Shown here one piece after another: positions 54,583 through 63,865 of a stretch of 64,000 bases of DNA (positions are counted from its first letter, which is position 1; each line of letters begins with the position of its first letter). Below the pieces are notes generated by a model that made no database searches, had not been told where the DNA came from, and worked only from the letters and a program-made list of their open reading frames with translations. Source of the DNA: Actinocatenispora rupis (lineage in GTDB: Bacteria; Actinomycetota; Actinomycetes; Mycobacteriales; Micromonosporaceae); NCBI RefSeq assembly GCF_016861975.1, contig NZ_BOMB01000004.1, forward strand, positions 62,001 through 126,000. The letters run 5' to 3'. A program made the translations under genes and the position numbers.

Positions 54583-55431
54583 ATGCCGCCGTACCTTGCG
54601 TCCGCCGCCGGAACCGTCGCCACGATGCTGTTCGTGGCGGGCACCCTGCCGATGCTGTACAAGGCCGCCCGTACCAGGGATCTGGCGTCGTACAGCGGGG
54701 CGAACCTGGTCGTCGCCACGGTCGGCAACGTGCTCCAGGCGGTGTACCTGAGCACGTTGCCGGCGGGGCCGGTGTGGGCGCTGCACGCGTTCAACACCGG
54801 TGCGACCGGGCTGATGCTCGTCTGGTGGCTCCGGCACCGCGCCCGCGACCGCCGCGCCCGCGACCACCGCACCCGGCACAGCGTCCACGTCCTCCGTAGC
54901 CAGGACCGGGACCGCCGCGACCACGACCTCCGTAGCCGGGACGGGGACCGCCGTGGCCGGGACCGTGGCCGGTGCCGGCGCACGGGAGGCGGTGGTCAGC
55001 GGGACGTGCGGTGGTCGGTGAGTACCTCGGCGATGATGCGGCGGTTGACGGCGACCTCGGCCGGGTCGGTGTCGAGGCGGTCGGCCATCACGAGCGCGGC
55101 CTTCCACAGCGCCCAGCCGCGGGCGCGCGCCCACGTACCGGGGTCGGCGGCGACGGTGTCCCGGAACGCCTGGCGGCTGGCGCCGGCGAACATGCCCCAG
55201 GCGATGACCAGGTCGCAGGCCGGGTCGCCGACGCCGGAGGTGCCGAAGTCGAGTACGGCGGTGAGCTCGCCGCCGGACACCAGCAGGTTGCCGGGCGCGA
55301 CGTCACCGTGGAACCACACCGGATCCCCGTCGTACTCCGACGCCAGCGCCGTGTCCCACACCTCGGTGGCGAGCGCGGTGTCGACGTGCCCGGCGAGTGT
55401 CGCGAGCGAGCGCCGCGTCTCGTCGTCGTAG
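54583..55431 (+). CDS. SemiSWEET-like (PQ-loop) membrane protein with abnormal read-through tail
   Basis: ATG 54583. The first 85 residues are a three-helix SemiSWEET-type unit (ASAAGTVATMLFVAGTLPML, TRDLASYSGANLVVATVGNV, PVWALHAFNTGATGLMLVWW), a sugar-transport fold that works as a dimer. The expected protein would end soon after. Instead the frame continues through an Arg/Asp repeat (RDRDRRDHDLRSRDGDRRGR, from a 27-nt DNA repeat at 54891 and 54928) and then about 430 bases antisense to the APH gene. An indel or repeat expansion probably removed the normal stop; the real 3' end is uncertain. Confidence 0.6.
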   Translation: MPPYLASAAGTVATMLFVAGTLPMLYKAARTRDLASYSGANLVVATVGNVLQAVYLSTLPAGPVWALHAFNTGATGLMLVWWLRHRARDRRARDHRTRHSVHVLRSQDRDRRDHDLRSRDGDRRGRDRGRCRRTGGGGQRDVRWSVSTSAMMRRLTATSAGSVSRRSAITSAAFHSAQPRARAHVPGSAATVSRNAWRLAPANMPQAMTRSQAGSPTPEVPKSSTAVSSPPDTSRLPGATSPWNHTGSPSYSDASAVSHTSVASAVSTCPASVASERRVSSS

Positions 55432-55904
55432 TACGCCAGGGAGGCGCCGCGGTGGAAGCTGTGGTCGCCGGCGAGCGGGCCGCCGGTGGCGTCGCAGCGG
55501 TGCAGTGCGACGACGAACCCGCCCACCGAGCGCGCGAAGCGGGGCAGGTCGGCGATCCGTTCGGGAGGGGCGGTCTCGCCGGGCAGCCAACCCCGCACCG
55601 ACCACGGGTACGGGTAGCCGGCGCCGGGCGCGCCGCGCGCCAGGACCGGCGGTACGGCGACGGGCAGGTGCGGCGCGAGTCGCGGCAGCCACTCGTGTTC
55701 CTTGTCCACGGCGGGGACGTACCCGGCGGCGGTGGGCAGCCGTACGGTCATCGTGTCGCCGAGCCGGTAGGTGCGGTTGTCCCAGCCGTCCACCGGTACC
55801 GGCGTCACGGGGAGGTCGGCCCACTGCGGGAACTGCGCGCGGAGCAGGCGCCGGACCAGGTCGGCGGTGATGCCGGCGCGGCCGTCGGGTGCCGTGGTCG
55901 TCAT
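54996..55904 (-). CDS. Aminoglycoside phosphotransferase (APH) family kinase
   Basis: 302 residues from ATG 55904 (GGAGA eight bases upstream). The motif order is GWDNRTYRLGDTMTVRLP in the N-lobe, VWFHGDVAPGNLLV in the catalytic loop and LDFGTSGVGDPACDL for metal binding. The start (ITADLVRRLLRAQFPQW) resembles the protein at 10701-11588, so they are paralogues. It may phosphorylate an antibiotic or metabolite. The Eis-like acetyltransferase gene ends 28 bases upstream of it on the same strand, so they may form an operon. Confidence 0.9.
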   Translation of the reverse strand: MTTTAPDGRAGITADLVRRLLRAQFPQWADLPVTPVPVDGWDNRTYRLGDTMTVRLPTAAGYVPAVDKEHEWLPRLAPHLPVAVPPVLARGAPGAGYPYPWSVRGWLPGETAPPERIADLPRFARSVGGFVVALHRCDATGGPLAGDHSFHRGASLAYYDDETRRSLATLAGHVDTALATEVWDTALASEYDGDPVWFHGDVAPGNLLVSGGELTAVLDFGTSGVGDPACDLVIAWGMFAGASRQAFRDTVAADPGTWARARGWALWKAALVMADRLDTDPAEVAVNRRIIAEVLTDHRTSR

Positions 55905-55932
55905 GTCGTTGCTCTCCAAGGGGTTTCGTGGC

Positions 55933-57153
55933 TCAGAAGGCCGGGAACGCCGCGCCCGACGGATGGTACGGCTCGCGTCCGCCCCGGAACGCGGCCGAGG
56001 CCACGGCCACCGCGCCGCGGCGCAGTTCGTCGACCCGGCCGGCGGCGGCGAGGGTGTCCAGCGTCGTCCCGCCCAGGTACGCGGCGCCCAGTTCGGTGGC
56101 GGTCAGCCGGACGTCGGCGCGCGCGCCGGTGCGCTCGTACGTGACGGTGTCGCCGTCGGCGGTGAGCCGGTGCCGCCCGGCGTTCCACGGGCAGAACGGA
56201 TCCTCGACCTCCAGTACGACGTCGAGCGGGGTGGCGTAGCGGCGGGCGGTGAGGGCGCGGCCGGCGTCGACCAGGCGCACCCAGAGGTTGTCGACGACGG
56301 TGGTGCGCACCGCGCGCGGGTCGACGAGCAGGTGCGGCAGCGGCTCGTCCACCGCCGCGTCGTACGTGAGCCTGGTGTGCGCGTCCAGGTCGGCGAGGAA
56401 CCGCCAGAGCGTCGCGTACGACCGGCGGGTGGTGGCGACCAGCTCGACCACCTCGACGGTGTCCTGCCGCGACCGGTAGAGCACGTACCCGGCGGGCGTG
56501 CCGTCGGGCTCGCGGTGGACGGCGAAGCGCAGCGCGGTCGCGCCGGCGCGGACGTGCTCGGCGTCGTACAGCCGGGCGGTCCAGAACCGTTCGGTGCGGT
56601 CGACCCAGCCGACCCCGTGCCGGCGGACCGCGTCGTACACCTTCTCCAGTACGGGACGGGCCTGCTCGGCGTCGACCAGCCGTACGGTCCCGTCGCCGAC
56701 CTCGACGTCCGGCCGTACGGCCAGCAGCCGCTTGTCCGCGTCGAGCCGCGCGAGATGGCTCGCCACGCCGTACCCGAAGCGGCCGTAGATGGTGGCCTCG
56801 GCGGCGTTCAGGGCGGCGACGGCCTCCCCGCCCGTTTCGTACAGACCGGTGAACTCGCGGCGCATCATCGCGGTGAGCAGGCCGCGGCGACGGTGCGTGG
56901 GCAGGACCGCGACGAGCGTGACGCCGGCGACCGGGGTGACCCCGCCCGGAACCGTCAGGGACCGCCCGTAGACCGACATCCCGCCCACCAGTTCGGGCCC
57001 GTCGTACGCGGCGGTGGTCCGGGCCGGGTCGATCGACGTCCGCACGCTGCGGAGCGCGCCCTCGCGCCAGTCCTGCCCGTACGTGACGGTGATCATGCGG
57101 GCCCACGTCTCGATCTCGTCGGCGGCGATGGCGCGGATGTGGGGTGCTGTCAT
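55933..57153 (-). CDS. Eis-like GNAT N-acetyltransferase
   Basis: 406 residues from ATG 57153. The acetyl-CoA part is GVTLVAVLPTHRRRGLLTAM-MRR, with the first GNAT domain in 1-140, the central domain with FGYGVASHLARLDADKRL, and the C-terminal SCP2-like domain (VEDPFCPWNAGRHRL, TELGAAYLGG). It ends in a free Phe (AAFPAF); Eis proteins use the C-terminal carboxylate as the catalytic base. The length matches Eis (about 400). Family members acetylate aminoglycosides at several amines or a peptide. It lies upstream of the APH-like gene and divergent from the LuxR regulator. Confidence 0.9.
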   Translation of the reverse strand: MTAPHIRAIAADEIETWARMITVTYGQDWREGALRSVRTSIDPARTTAAYDGPELVGGMSVYGRSLTVPGGVTPVAGVTLVAVLPTHRRRGLLTAMMRREFTGLYETGGEAVAALNAAEATIYGRFGYGVASHLARLDADKRLLAVRPDVEVGDGTVRLVDAEQARPVLEKVYDAVRRHGVGWVDRTERFWTARLYDAEHVRAGATALRFAVHREPDGTPAGYVLYRSRQDTVEVVELVATTRRSYATLWRFLADLDAHTRLTYDAAVDEPLPHLLVDPRAVRTTVVDNLWVRLVDAGRALTARRYATPLDVVLEVEDPFCPWNAGRHRLTADGDTVTYERTGARADVRLTATELGAAYLGGTTLDTLAAAGRVDELRRGAVAVASAAFRGGREPYHPSGAAFPAF

Positions 57154-57227
57154 GCGTCGAGCGTCGCCGCCTGAACAGCGACCGCGCATCGTGCGATCCC
57201 GGTATTTAGAGGTCCTATGCTGGCGCG

Positions 57228-59950
57228 ATGGCAACGGATCGGGTGGTCAGCCCGGTGTTCGTCGGCCGCGGCGCGGCGCTCGCGGCCCTGTCGGCGGCGC
57301 TCGGCACCGCTGTCGCGGACGGTCCCGCCGTGGCGCTCGTCGCCGGCGAGGCCGGGATCGGCAAGTCCCGGCTGCTCGCCGAGTTCGCCCGGACCACACC
57401 GACCCGGGTACTCCGCGGCACCTGCACCGAACTCGGCGGCGACGGCCTGGCGTACGCGCCGTTCGTCGCGGTGGTACGGCAGCTGGTCCGGGACGACACC
57501 GTGCCGCCCGGCCGGTACCGGGAGCTGGGGCGGTGGTTCCCGGAGCTGGGCGAGCCGACGGGCGACGGCGGCCGGCACCGCCTGTACGAGGAGGTGCTGG
57601 ACCTGCTCGAACGGTCCGCCGGGCCCGGTCCGCTGGTCGTCGCGGTCGAGGACCTGCACTGGGCGGACGCCGCCACCCGCGAACTGTTCGGCTTCCTCGC
57701 GCGCAACCTGACCCGGCCGGGCGTGCTGCTGCTCGCCACGTACCGGCCGGGGGTGGCGGAGACCGGGCCGCTGCTGGCCGAGCTGACCCGGGGCCCGCGT
57801 ACCACGACGGTGCGGCTGGACCGGCTCACCGAGGCCGAGGTCGGCGACCAGCTCGCCGCGATCCTCGGCGCAAAGCCCGATCCCGCCGCGGTACGCCGGG
57901 TGCACGCGCGCAGCGACGGCAACCCGCTGTACGTGGAGGCGCTGGCGCGGCGGGCGAACGTACCCCGGACAGCCTGCGCGACCTGCTGCTGTACGGTCCG
58001 CGCGCGCTGCCGGAACCGGCCCGCGCGCTGCTCGCGGCGGCGTCGGTCGCGGGCGGTCCGGTCGACCACCGGCTGCTCGCCGCGGTGGCCGACGCCGACG
58101 ACGCGCTGCTGCGGCTGCTCGTCGACCGCAGCCTGCTGGTCACCGCCGGCGACGGGTACGACTTCCGGCACGCGCTGATCCGCCAGGCCGTGTACGAGGA
58201 TCTGCTGCCCGGCGAGCGGACCCGGCTGCACGCCCGGTACGCCGAGGCCCTGCGCGACGCCGACTCCCCCGCCGATCTCGCCCTGCACGCCGCCGCCGCG
58301 GGCGACCACGACCAAACCCTGACCGCCGCGTACGAGGCGGCGCGGCGCGCGTACCGGTCGTACGCGTACGCGGAGCAGTTGCACCTGCTCGACCGGGTAC
58401 TCGACGCCTGGGACCGGGTACCGGACGCGGCTGCCCGGCTCGGCGCCGACCGGGTCGACGTGCTGACCGCGGCGGCCGAGGCGTGCATGCTGACCGGCGA
58501 GTACGCCCGCGGCGTGGACGTGGCCACCGCCGGCCTCACCGCCGTCGAGGAGCGGACCGACCCGGAGCGGGCCGCGCTGCTGCTGGAACATCGCGGCCGG
58601 CTCACCATCCGGCTCAACGGCACCGGAATCCCCGACTTCGAACGCGCCCTCGCGCTGCTGCCCGACGACCCCGACCGGGTGCAGCGCGGCCGGCTGCTCG
58701 GGATGACCGCGATGGGCCGGCTGCCCGTCGCGGCCCCCACCGCGGCCGAGTTCACCGAGGCGCTGCGGATCGGCCGGGCCACCGGCGACCCGACCGTCAC
58801 CGTACGGGGGCTGCTCGGGGTCGGCGCCCGGACCGGCGACCTGACCCTGCTCGCCGAGGCACGTACCCTCGCGGAACGGCTCGACAGCCCCGATCTGCTG
58901 CTCACCGTCCCGATGTACGAGGCGACCGTGCACACCCGCGCGGGCGACCAGGACCGCAGCGCGCGGGCCGCCCTCGACGGCGTACGCCGGGCGCGGCGGC
59001 TCGGGCTCGCCCGCAGCCGCGGCGCCGAACTCGCCCGGTACGCCGGACGCAGCCTGATCCTCGCCGGCCGCTGGGACGAGGCCGCCGCCGTCGTGACGGA
59101 GGCGCTCGGCGAGGACCCGCCGCCGGTGGCCCGCCAGTCGCTCCAGATCCTCGCCGGCCAGCTCGCCCTGCTGCGCGGCGACCTCGCCGCGGCGGCGCGC
59201 GCGGCGGCCGCCGTCGAACACGTCGAGACCCGCTCCAGCGTGAGCCTGTTCCCCCGGCACGAACTGTGCTGCCTGCTCGCCGTCGCCCAGGGCGACCCCG
59301 AACGCGCCGACCGGTACCTGGGGCGCGCGCTCGCCGATCCGGCCCTGCGCGAGAACCACGGCACCGACAGCCGGCCGCTGCTGGTCGCCGGCGCACTCGT
59401 CCAGCGCGTTCGGGCGGAGACCGCGCCGGACGACCGGATCGCCGAGCGCCGGGCCGAACTCGCCGCCGCCGACGCCGCGCTCGACGTCGACGGCCCGCTC
59501 GACCGGGCGCTGCACGAGACCCTGCGCGCGACGCTCGACGACGGCTGGGACGCCGCCGCGACCACCTGGTACGAGCTGGCCCAGCCGTACGAGCGGGCCC
59601 GCTGCCTCTACCACGCGGCCCGGGTGGCGCTCGCCGCCGGTGACCGCACGGGCGGTGCCGACCGGCTCCGTACCGCCGCCCGGCTCGCCGCGGACCTCGG
59701 CGCGACACCGCTCGGCCGCGCCATCTCCCGGCTCGGCCGCCCCGCGCCGGACGACCACGGCCTCACCGCCCGCGAACTCGACGTCCTCGCGCTCGTCGCC
59801 GAGGGCCACAGCAACCGGCAGATCGCCGACCGCCTCCACATCTCCCCCAGTACGGCCGGGGTGCACGTCTCGCACATCCTCACCAAGCTCGGCGCGACCA
59901 CCCGTACCGAGGCCGCCGCGGTCGCCCACCGCGAGGGCCTCACCGCCTAG
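57228..59950 (+). pseudogene. LuxR-family AAA regulator (LAL type), frameshifted by one missing base
   Basis: From ATG 57228 the first frame gives the AAA ATPase domain (Walker A GEAGIGKSRLLAEF, Walker B LVVAVEDLHWADA). It fails near 57948-57955 after YVEALARR; the continuation (ERTPDSLRDLLLYGPRALPE) is in another frame to 59950. One extra G restores about 907 residues. A long TPR-like helical region follows, and the C-terminal LuxR domain is intact (LTARELDVLALVAEGHSNRQ, STAGVHVSHILTKLG). LAL regulators often control antibiotic or degradative genes. It is divergent from the Eis-like gene and ends tail-to-tail with the VOC gene in a shared CTAG. Confidence 0.85.
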
Positions 59951-60333
59951 GCGTACTGGGTGAGTTGGATGAGGTTGCCGCAGGTGTCGTCGAGGACCGC
60001 GGTGACGACCGGACCCATCTCGACCGGGTCCTGGGTGAAGCGCACGCCGAGGCCGCGCAGCCGCTCGCACTCGGCACGGACGTCGTCGACGGCGAACGCG
60101 GCGACGGGGATGCCGTCCGCGACCAGCGCCGACCGGTACGGGTCGACGGCGGGGTGCTCGTCGGGCTCCAGCAGCAGTTCGGTGCCGTCCGGGTCGTCGG
60201 GCGAGACGACGGTGAGCCAGCGGTGCTGGCCGACCGGTACCTCGTGTTTCTTCACGAAGCCCAGCACCTCGGTGTAGAAGCGCAGGGCCTTGTCCTGGTC
60301 GTCGACGAAGACGCTCGTCAGGTTGATCCGCAT
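59947..60333 (-). CDS. VOC family (glyoxalase-like) protein
   Basis: 128 residues from ATG 60333. The VOC pattern is NLTSVFVDDQDKALRFYTEVLG, DDPDGTELLLEP and GPVVTAVLDDTCGNLIQLTQ, with a conserved Glu/His metal-site set likely. Members are antibiotic-binding or dioxygenase-like proteins. It overlaps the ArsR gene by 16 bases, a common ArsR-VOC operon pair. Its CTA (stop) shares CTAG with the LuxR gene end. Confidence 0.9.
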   Translation of the reverse strand: MRINLTSVFVDDQDKALRFYTEVLGFVKKHEVPVGQHRWLTVVSPDDPDGTELLLEPDEHPAVDPYRSALVADGIPVAAFAVDDVRAECERLRGLGVRFTQDPVEMGPVVTAVLDDTCGNLIQLTQYA

Positions 60334-60626
60334 GCCGTGCTCCCCGGTACGTCGGGCCTGAGCCACCGGTTCAGGATGCGCTCAAGCGGGGCGGTGTTCA
60401 GGTCGTGGAACTTGTAGCGGCCCTCGCGCCGGGTGCGGACGAGGTCGGCGGCTTCGAGGACGGCGAGGTGCTGGCTGACCGCCTGCCGGCTGAGGCCGAG
60501 ACCGTGCCGGGTCGCCAGCCGGCCGCAGAGCTCGAACAGCGACTGACCGTCCCGCTCCGCCAGCTCGTCGAGGATACGCCGGCGGGTCGGGTCGGCCAGC
60601 GCCCGGAAGACGTCGTCGCCCACCAC
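60318..60626 (-). CDS. ArsR family regulator
   Basis: 102 residues from GTG 60626 (GTG 60623 also possible). The winged helix reads DVFRALADPTRRRILDELAE, ELCGRLATRHGLGLSRQAVS-QHLAVLEAADLV and GRYKFHDLNTAPLERI. It lacks Cys metal sites, which fits the metal-independent ArsR group paired with VOC or SRPBCC proteins. It controls itself and the VOC gene, probably through the dyad at 60637-60652. Confidence 0.9.
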   Translation of the reverse strand: MVGDDVFRALADPTRRRILDELAERDGQSLFELCGRLATRHGLGLSRQAVSQHLAVLEAADLVRTRREGRYKFHDLNTAPLERILNRWLRPDVPGSTACGST

Positions 60627-60636
60627 CCCACCATAG

Positions 60637-60652
60637 GCAAGTGAATGCTTGC
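60637..60652. promoter_or_regulatory. ArsR operator candidate
   Basis: GCAAGTGAATGCTTGC has 5-bp arms GCAAG/CTTGC around a 6-bp centre, 11 bases upstream of the ArsR start. A second smaller dyad ATGCTTGCAT (60645-60654) overlaps it. The length and position fit ArsR binding at the promoter. Confidence 0.65.
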
Positions 60653-60854
60653 ATGACAAGTGGTAGCCACGATCGGTGGACCGCCGGCACGCCGCCGACC
60701 CGGGCGGCCGCCACCCGCGCGCCGGCACCGGCACGCTCGCATGCGCGTACCGGCAGGCGTGGCAAGGGAAACGCGGACGTCCACTGTGGACTTTCCGGAG
60801 CGGGGTTGCCGGCGGCGGTTAGGCTCGCGAATATCCACCTGGGGAGGACACACA

Positions 60855-62009
60855 GTGACGACACCGGAAGGCCAGGGACTCGTCCCGGCACAGCTCGCGG
60901 CCCTGGTACGCGCGGTCGAGCAGGACATCGACGCCGAGCGGTACGACGGGGCCGCGCTCGTCGTCACCCGCCACGGCGAGGTCGTACTCGACGAACGGAT
61001 CGGCTTCGCCGAGCGGGCCACCGGCCGCCGGGTCGCCGCCGACGACGTGTGGTTCACGATGTCGCTGGCCAAGCACTTCACGAACGTCGCGGCGCTGCGC
61101 GCGGTGGAGTCCGGCCGGCTGGCGCTGACCACGCGGGTCGCCGAGGTGGTGCCGGAGTTCGCCGCCTGCGGCAAGGAGACCATCACGGTCGGCGACCTGA
61201 TCGTGCACCGTGCCGGGCTGATGACGAGCTTCCCGCCGGTACCACCGGAGAAGATCGCGGACATCGGTGCGGTGACCGCGGCCGTCGCGGCGCTGCCGCC
61301 GGAGTCCACGCCGCACCGTACGGTCAACTACAGCATGGTCGCGGCGCACTCGGTGCTGGCCGAGGTGCTGCGCCGGGTCGACGGCGGGCACCGGCCGTAC
61401 CGGCAGATCCTCGCGGAGGACGTGTTCGCGCCGCTCGGCATGCACGACACGGCGCTGGGCCTGCGGCCGGACCTCGCCGACCGGCGGGTACCGGTGGTGG
61501 CGCGCGACCGGTCGCCGGGGCTGTTCGATCCGGCCGCGCTGGAAGGGCTCGCCGCGACGCTGACCGAGGAGACCGAGATCCCGGCCGGCGGCTGCCTCTC
61601 CACGGCGCACGACCTCGTGCGGTTCGCGGAGGCGATGCGGCGCGGCGGCACCCTCGACGGGCAGCGGATCGTCAGCCCGGCCAGCCTCCGGGTGGCGACC
61701 ACGATCCAGACCGGCGACGAACCCAACCAACTCTTCGTGTACGCCAAGGGTCTGCGCGGCTGGCCGGACTTCCCGGCGCACCTGGGCATGGGGTTCTGGG
61801 TGCGGGGCACGGGGATCTACCCGATGCCGTTCGGCACGCTGGCGTCGCCGCGCACGTTCGGCGGGCTGGGCGCCGGGTCGACGATGTTCTGGGTGGACCC
61901 GGACAGCGACGTCACGTTCACGTTCCTGTCCGCGGGCCTGATGGAGGAGAGCCGGTCGTACGAGCGGCTGCAGCGACTGTCCGACATGGTGCACGCCGCC
62001 GTCCAGTGA
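60855..62009 (+). CDS. β-lactamase-family serine hydrolase
   Basis: 384 residues from GTG 60855 (GGGGAGGACACACA before it). The catalytic SxxK is SLAK in VWFTMSLAKHFTN, and the second motif is YSM in HRTVNYSMVA where YxN is usual. The third region GGLGAGSTMFWVDP stands for the HxG-type segment. The family includes class C β-lactamases, DD-peptidases and esterases. The Asn-to-Met change at the second motif suggests an esterase-like or altered activity. No signal peptide is seen, so it is cytoplasmic. Confidence 0.85.
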   Translation: MTTPEGQGLVPAQLAALVRAVEQDIDAERYDGAALVVTRHGEVVLDERIGFAERATGRRVAADDVWFTMSLAKHFTNVAALRAVESGRLALTTRVAEVVPEFAACGKETITVGDLIVHRAGLMTSFPPVPPEKIADIGAVTAAVAALPPESTPHRTVNYSMVAAHSVLAEVLRRVDGGHRPYRQILAEDVFAPLGMHDTALGLRPDLADRRVPVVARDRSPGLFDPAALEGLAATLTEETEIPAGGCLSTAHDLVRFAEAMRRGGTLDGQRIVSPASLRVATTIQTGDEPNQLFVYAKGLRGWPDFPAHLGMGFWVRGTGIYPMPFGTLASPRTFGGLGAGSTMFWVDPDSDVTFTFLSAGLMEESRSYERLQRLSDMVHAAVQ

Positions 62010-62051
62010 CGTACGAGGGCCGGGTTCGCTTGGTGGACAAGCGGATCCGGC

Positions 62052-62360
62052 TCAGGTACGGCTGCCGGGGCCGACCCGGTCGGCGAGCCAGTCGGTCAGT
62101 TCGCGGACCAGCGCGGGCAGGTCGGTGGCGGTGGTGAGCCGCGGCTCCCGGCGGGCCGGGTCGCGCCGCTCCACCTCGTAGGTGCCGTCGGCGAGCAGCG
62201 ACACCGAGGCGTACCAGTCGCGTCCGGCGGCGGGCGTGAGCGTGACGAACGTGTTGTGCTCGCGGTCGAGCGCGGCGAGCAACGCCAGCAGGGCCTCCGC
62301 GGACGGATCCGCGACGTGGTCGCCGTTCTCGCTGTCGGCGTCGTACCGGTCGGCAGCCAT
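62052..62360 (-). CDS. Hypothetical protein, 102 aa
   Basis: ATG 62360 follows GAGGGGCGGACGCG. It is an acidic N-terminus (ADSENGDHVADPSAEALLAL) followed by a β-rich segment (FVTLTPAAGRDWYASVSLLA-DGTYEVERRD) and a final helix (LPALVRELTDWLADRV). It looks like a small β-sheet domain of the Imm/SMI-like kind, but no family is recognised with confidence. It is convergent with the serine hydrolase gene, with a hairpin repeat at 62022-62048 between them. Confidence 0.65.
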   Translation of the reverse strand: MAADRYDADSENGDHVADPSAEALLALLAALDREHNTFVTLTPAAGRDWYASVSLLADGTYEVERRDPARREPRLTTATDLPALVRELTDWLADRVGPGSRT

Positions 62361-62536
62361 CGCGTCCGCCCCTCGTGCGCTGCGCTGTGGTTTCGAGCAT
62401 CGCACGTCCGTGGCCGGGATCGGTCGACCGCCACACGACACCGGGAAGTACGGCAGGTTTCCCGAACCCGACGACGGTCGCCGGTGTCGCGGATCGGGCC
62501 GTTTCGGCCGCGGAGCCCCGGCATCCGGACCGCGGG

Positions 62537-63064
62537 TCAGTGCCGCGCGAGCGCCGCGATGCCGTCGAGGGTGGTCGCCATGGCGGCGCGGAGATCGGCG
62601 AGCCGGGTGGCGACGATCTGTTCCGCGCGGTCCGGCCAGCGGTCGATCGCCAGGTCGACGCCGCTGCGCGCGGGCCCGAGTACGACGGACTGGTGGAGCC
62701 GGGTGCCGCCGTCCTCGGGCGCCAGCTCGTACCGCCAGGTCGCCATCGGGCGCGCCGGGTCCGACGTGGGCGCGCCGTACCGGCCGTCGGCGTCGGTGAC
62801 GGCCCAGGCGAAGACGCGCGGTTCGACCAGCTCCACCACGTACGAGACGGTGCGCCACTCGCCGAGCACGTCGTTGCGGTTGAAGCCCTCGAACCGGGCG
62901 TACGGCGCGGCCCGGTCGGCGCCGTCGAGCCACGCGACGCGGTACAGCTCCGGGCTGAGCCGGGCGGGCAGCGCGATGTCGGTGACCAGCTCCCACACCC
63001 GCGACACGGGCGCCGCGACGTGCACGGCGCACGACGTACCCGGACTTTCGACTCGATCGACCAC
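62537..63064 (-). CDS. SRPBCC (START-like/polyketide cyclase-type) protein
   Basis: 175 residues from GTG 63064; a longer start reaching 63157 would run through the ArsR operator and is unlikely. The SRPBCC fold is shown by CAVHVAAPVSRVWELVTDIA, YARFEGFNRNDVLGEWRTVS and RYELAPEDGGTRLHQSVVLG. These proteins bind hydrophobic ligands. Its divergence from an ArsR-type regulator across a strong palindrome is a frequent ArsR-SRPBCC arrangement, so it is probably controlled by it. Confidence 0.85.
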   Translation of the reverse strand: MVDRVESPGTSCAVHVAAPVSRVWELVTDIALPARLSPELYRVAWLDGADRAAPYARFEGFNRNDVLGEWRTVSYVVELVEPRVFAWAVTDADGRYGAPTSDPARPMATWRYELAPEDGGTRLHQSVVLGPARSGVDLAIDRWPDRAEQIVATRLADLRAAMATTLDGIAALARH

Positions 63065-63124
63065 GCGCCGATCATGCCCGTCCCGCCGGGCCGCGGCAAC
63101 GGAGATCGTCGGCACACCCGCGGA

Positions 63125-63158
63125 GTTGCAAAGGTAGGTTGCAAAGACCCTTTGCAAC
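63125..63158. promoter_or_regulatory. ArsR operator with three half-sites
   Basis: GTTGCAAAG (63138-63146) and CTTTGCAAC (63150-63158) are perfect 9-bp arms around ACC. A third GTTGCAAAGG lies in direct orientation at 63125-63134. The array lies between the SRPBCC gene and the regulator start at 63175. Confidence 0.85.
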
Positions 63159-63174
63159 TCGGTACGGTGAGCGC

Positions 63175-63738
63175 GTGACCGAGCAGCCGCCCGCCGAGGA
63201 GATCACCGACGCCGCCGCCCTGCGCCTGCTCGCGCACCCGATCCGCCGCCGGATCGAGGCGTGCCTGCGCGACGGCCCGGCCAACTCGGCGCAGGTCGCC
63301 CGCCAGCTCGGCGAGAGCACCGGACTGGTCAGCTACCACCTGCGCCAGATGGCCCGGCACGGCTTCATCGAGGAGGTGCCCGAGCTGGCCAAGGGCCGGG
63401 AACGGTGGTGGCGCCCGGTTCCCGGCGACCGCCGCATCCCGCCGTACAGCCGGCAGGACGCGGCGATGCGGGCGGCCAGCGCGCAGCTCGCCCGGCAACA
63501 CCTCGCCGAGCTGATCGAGCAGTACGAGAGGTTCGAGGCGGGGGCGGCGGACCTCGGCGAGTGGGCGGACGCGTTCGTGTTCTCCCGCGCCACGATCCAC
63601 CTCGAACTGCCCCGCATGAAGGAGTTCTTCGAGGAGTACATCGCCCTGCTCTACCGGTACTCGGAGCCGGCGGACTCGCCCGGCACCCGGGCGGTCGCGC
63701 TGCGGCTGTTCGGTTTCCCGCAGCCGCCGGACGACTGA
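63175..63738 (+). CDS. ArsR-like helix-turn-helix regulator
   Basis: 187 residues from GTG 63175. The winged helix is EITDAAALRLLAHPIRRRIE, ANSAQVARQLGESTGLVSYH and LRQMARHGFIEEVPE, with a helical C-terminal half (LARQHLAELIEQYERFEAGA and so on). This is the HTH_20/ArsR-type group. The TTGCAAAG array at 63125-63158 overlaps its promoter region, so it is probably self-regulated and controls the divergent SRPBCC gene. Confidence 0.9.
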   Translation: MTEQPPAEEITDAAALRLLAHPIRRRIEACLRDGPANSAQVARQLGESTGLVSYHLRQMARHGFIEEVPELAKGRERWWRPVPGDRRIPPYSRQDAAMRAASAQLARQHLAELIEQYERFEAGAADLGEWADAFVFSRATIHLELPRMKEFFEEYIALLYRYSEPADSPGTRAVALRLFGFPQPPDD

Positions 63739-63757
63739 TCCACCGCCGCCGCACGGG

Positions 63758-63791
63758 GCCGGGCCGTCGAGTTGCAGCTCGACGGCCCGGC
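63758..63791. terminator. 14-bp perfect hairpin
   Basis: GCCGGGCCGTCGAG (63758-63771) and CTCGACGGCCCGGC (63778-63791) pair perfectly around TTGCAG, 20 bases after the ArsR-type gene. A strong intrinsic terminator without a U-tract. Confidence 0.85.
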
Positions 63792-63865
63792 GGCGGAGGC
63801 CCGCACCACCACGCCCGCGGGCGTGTCCTCACGCGTACGACCCTCCACGCAAAGGAGAGCACACC

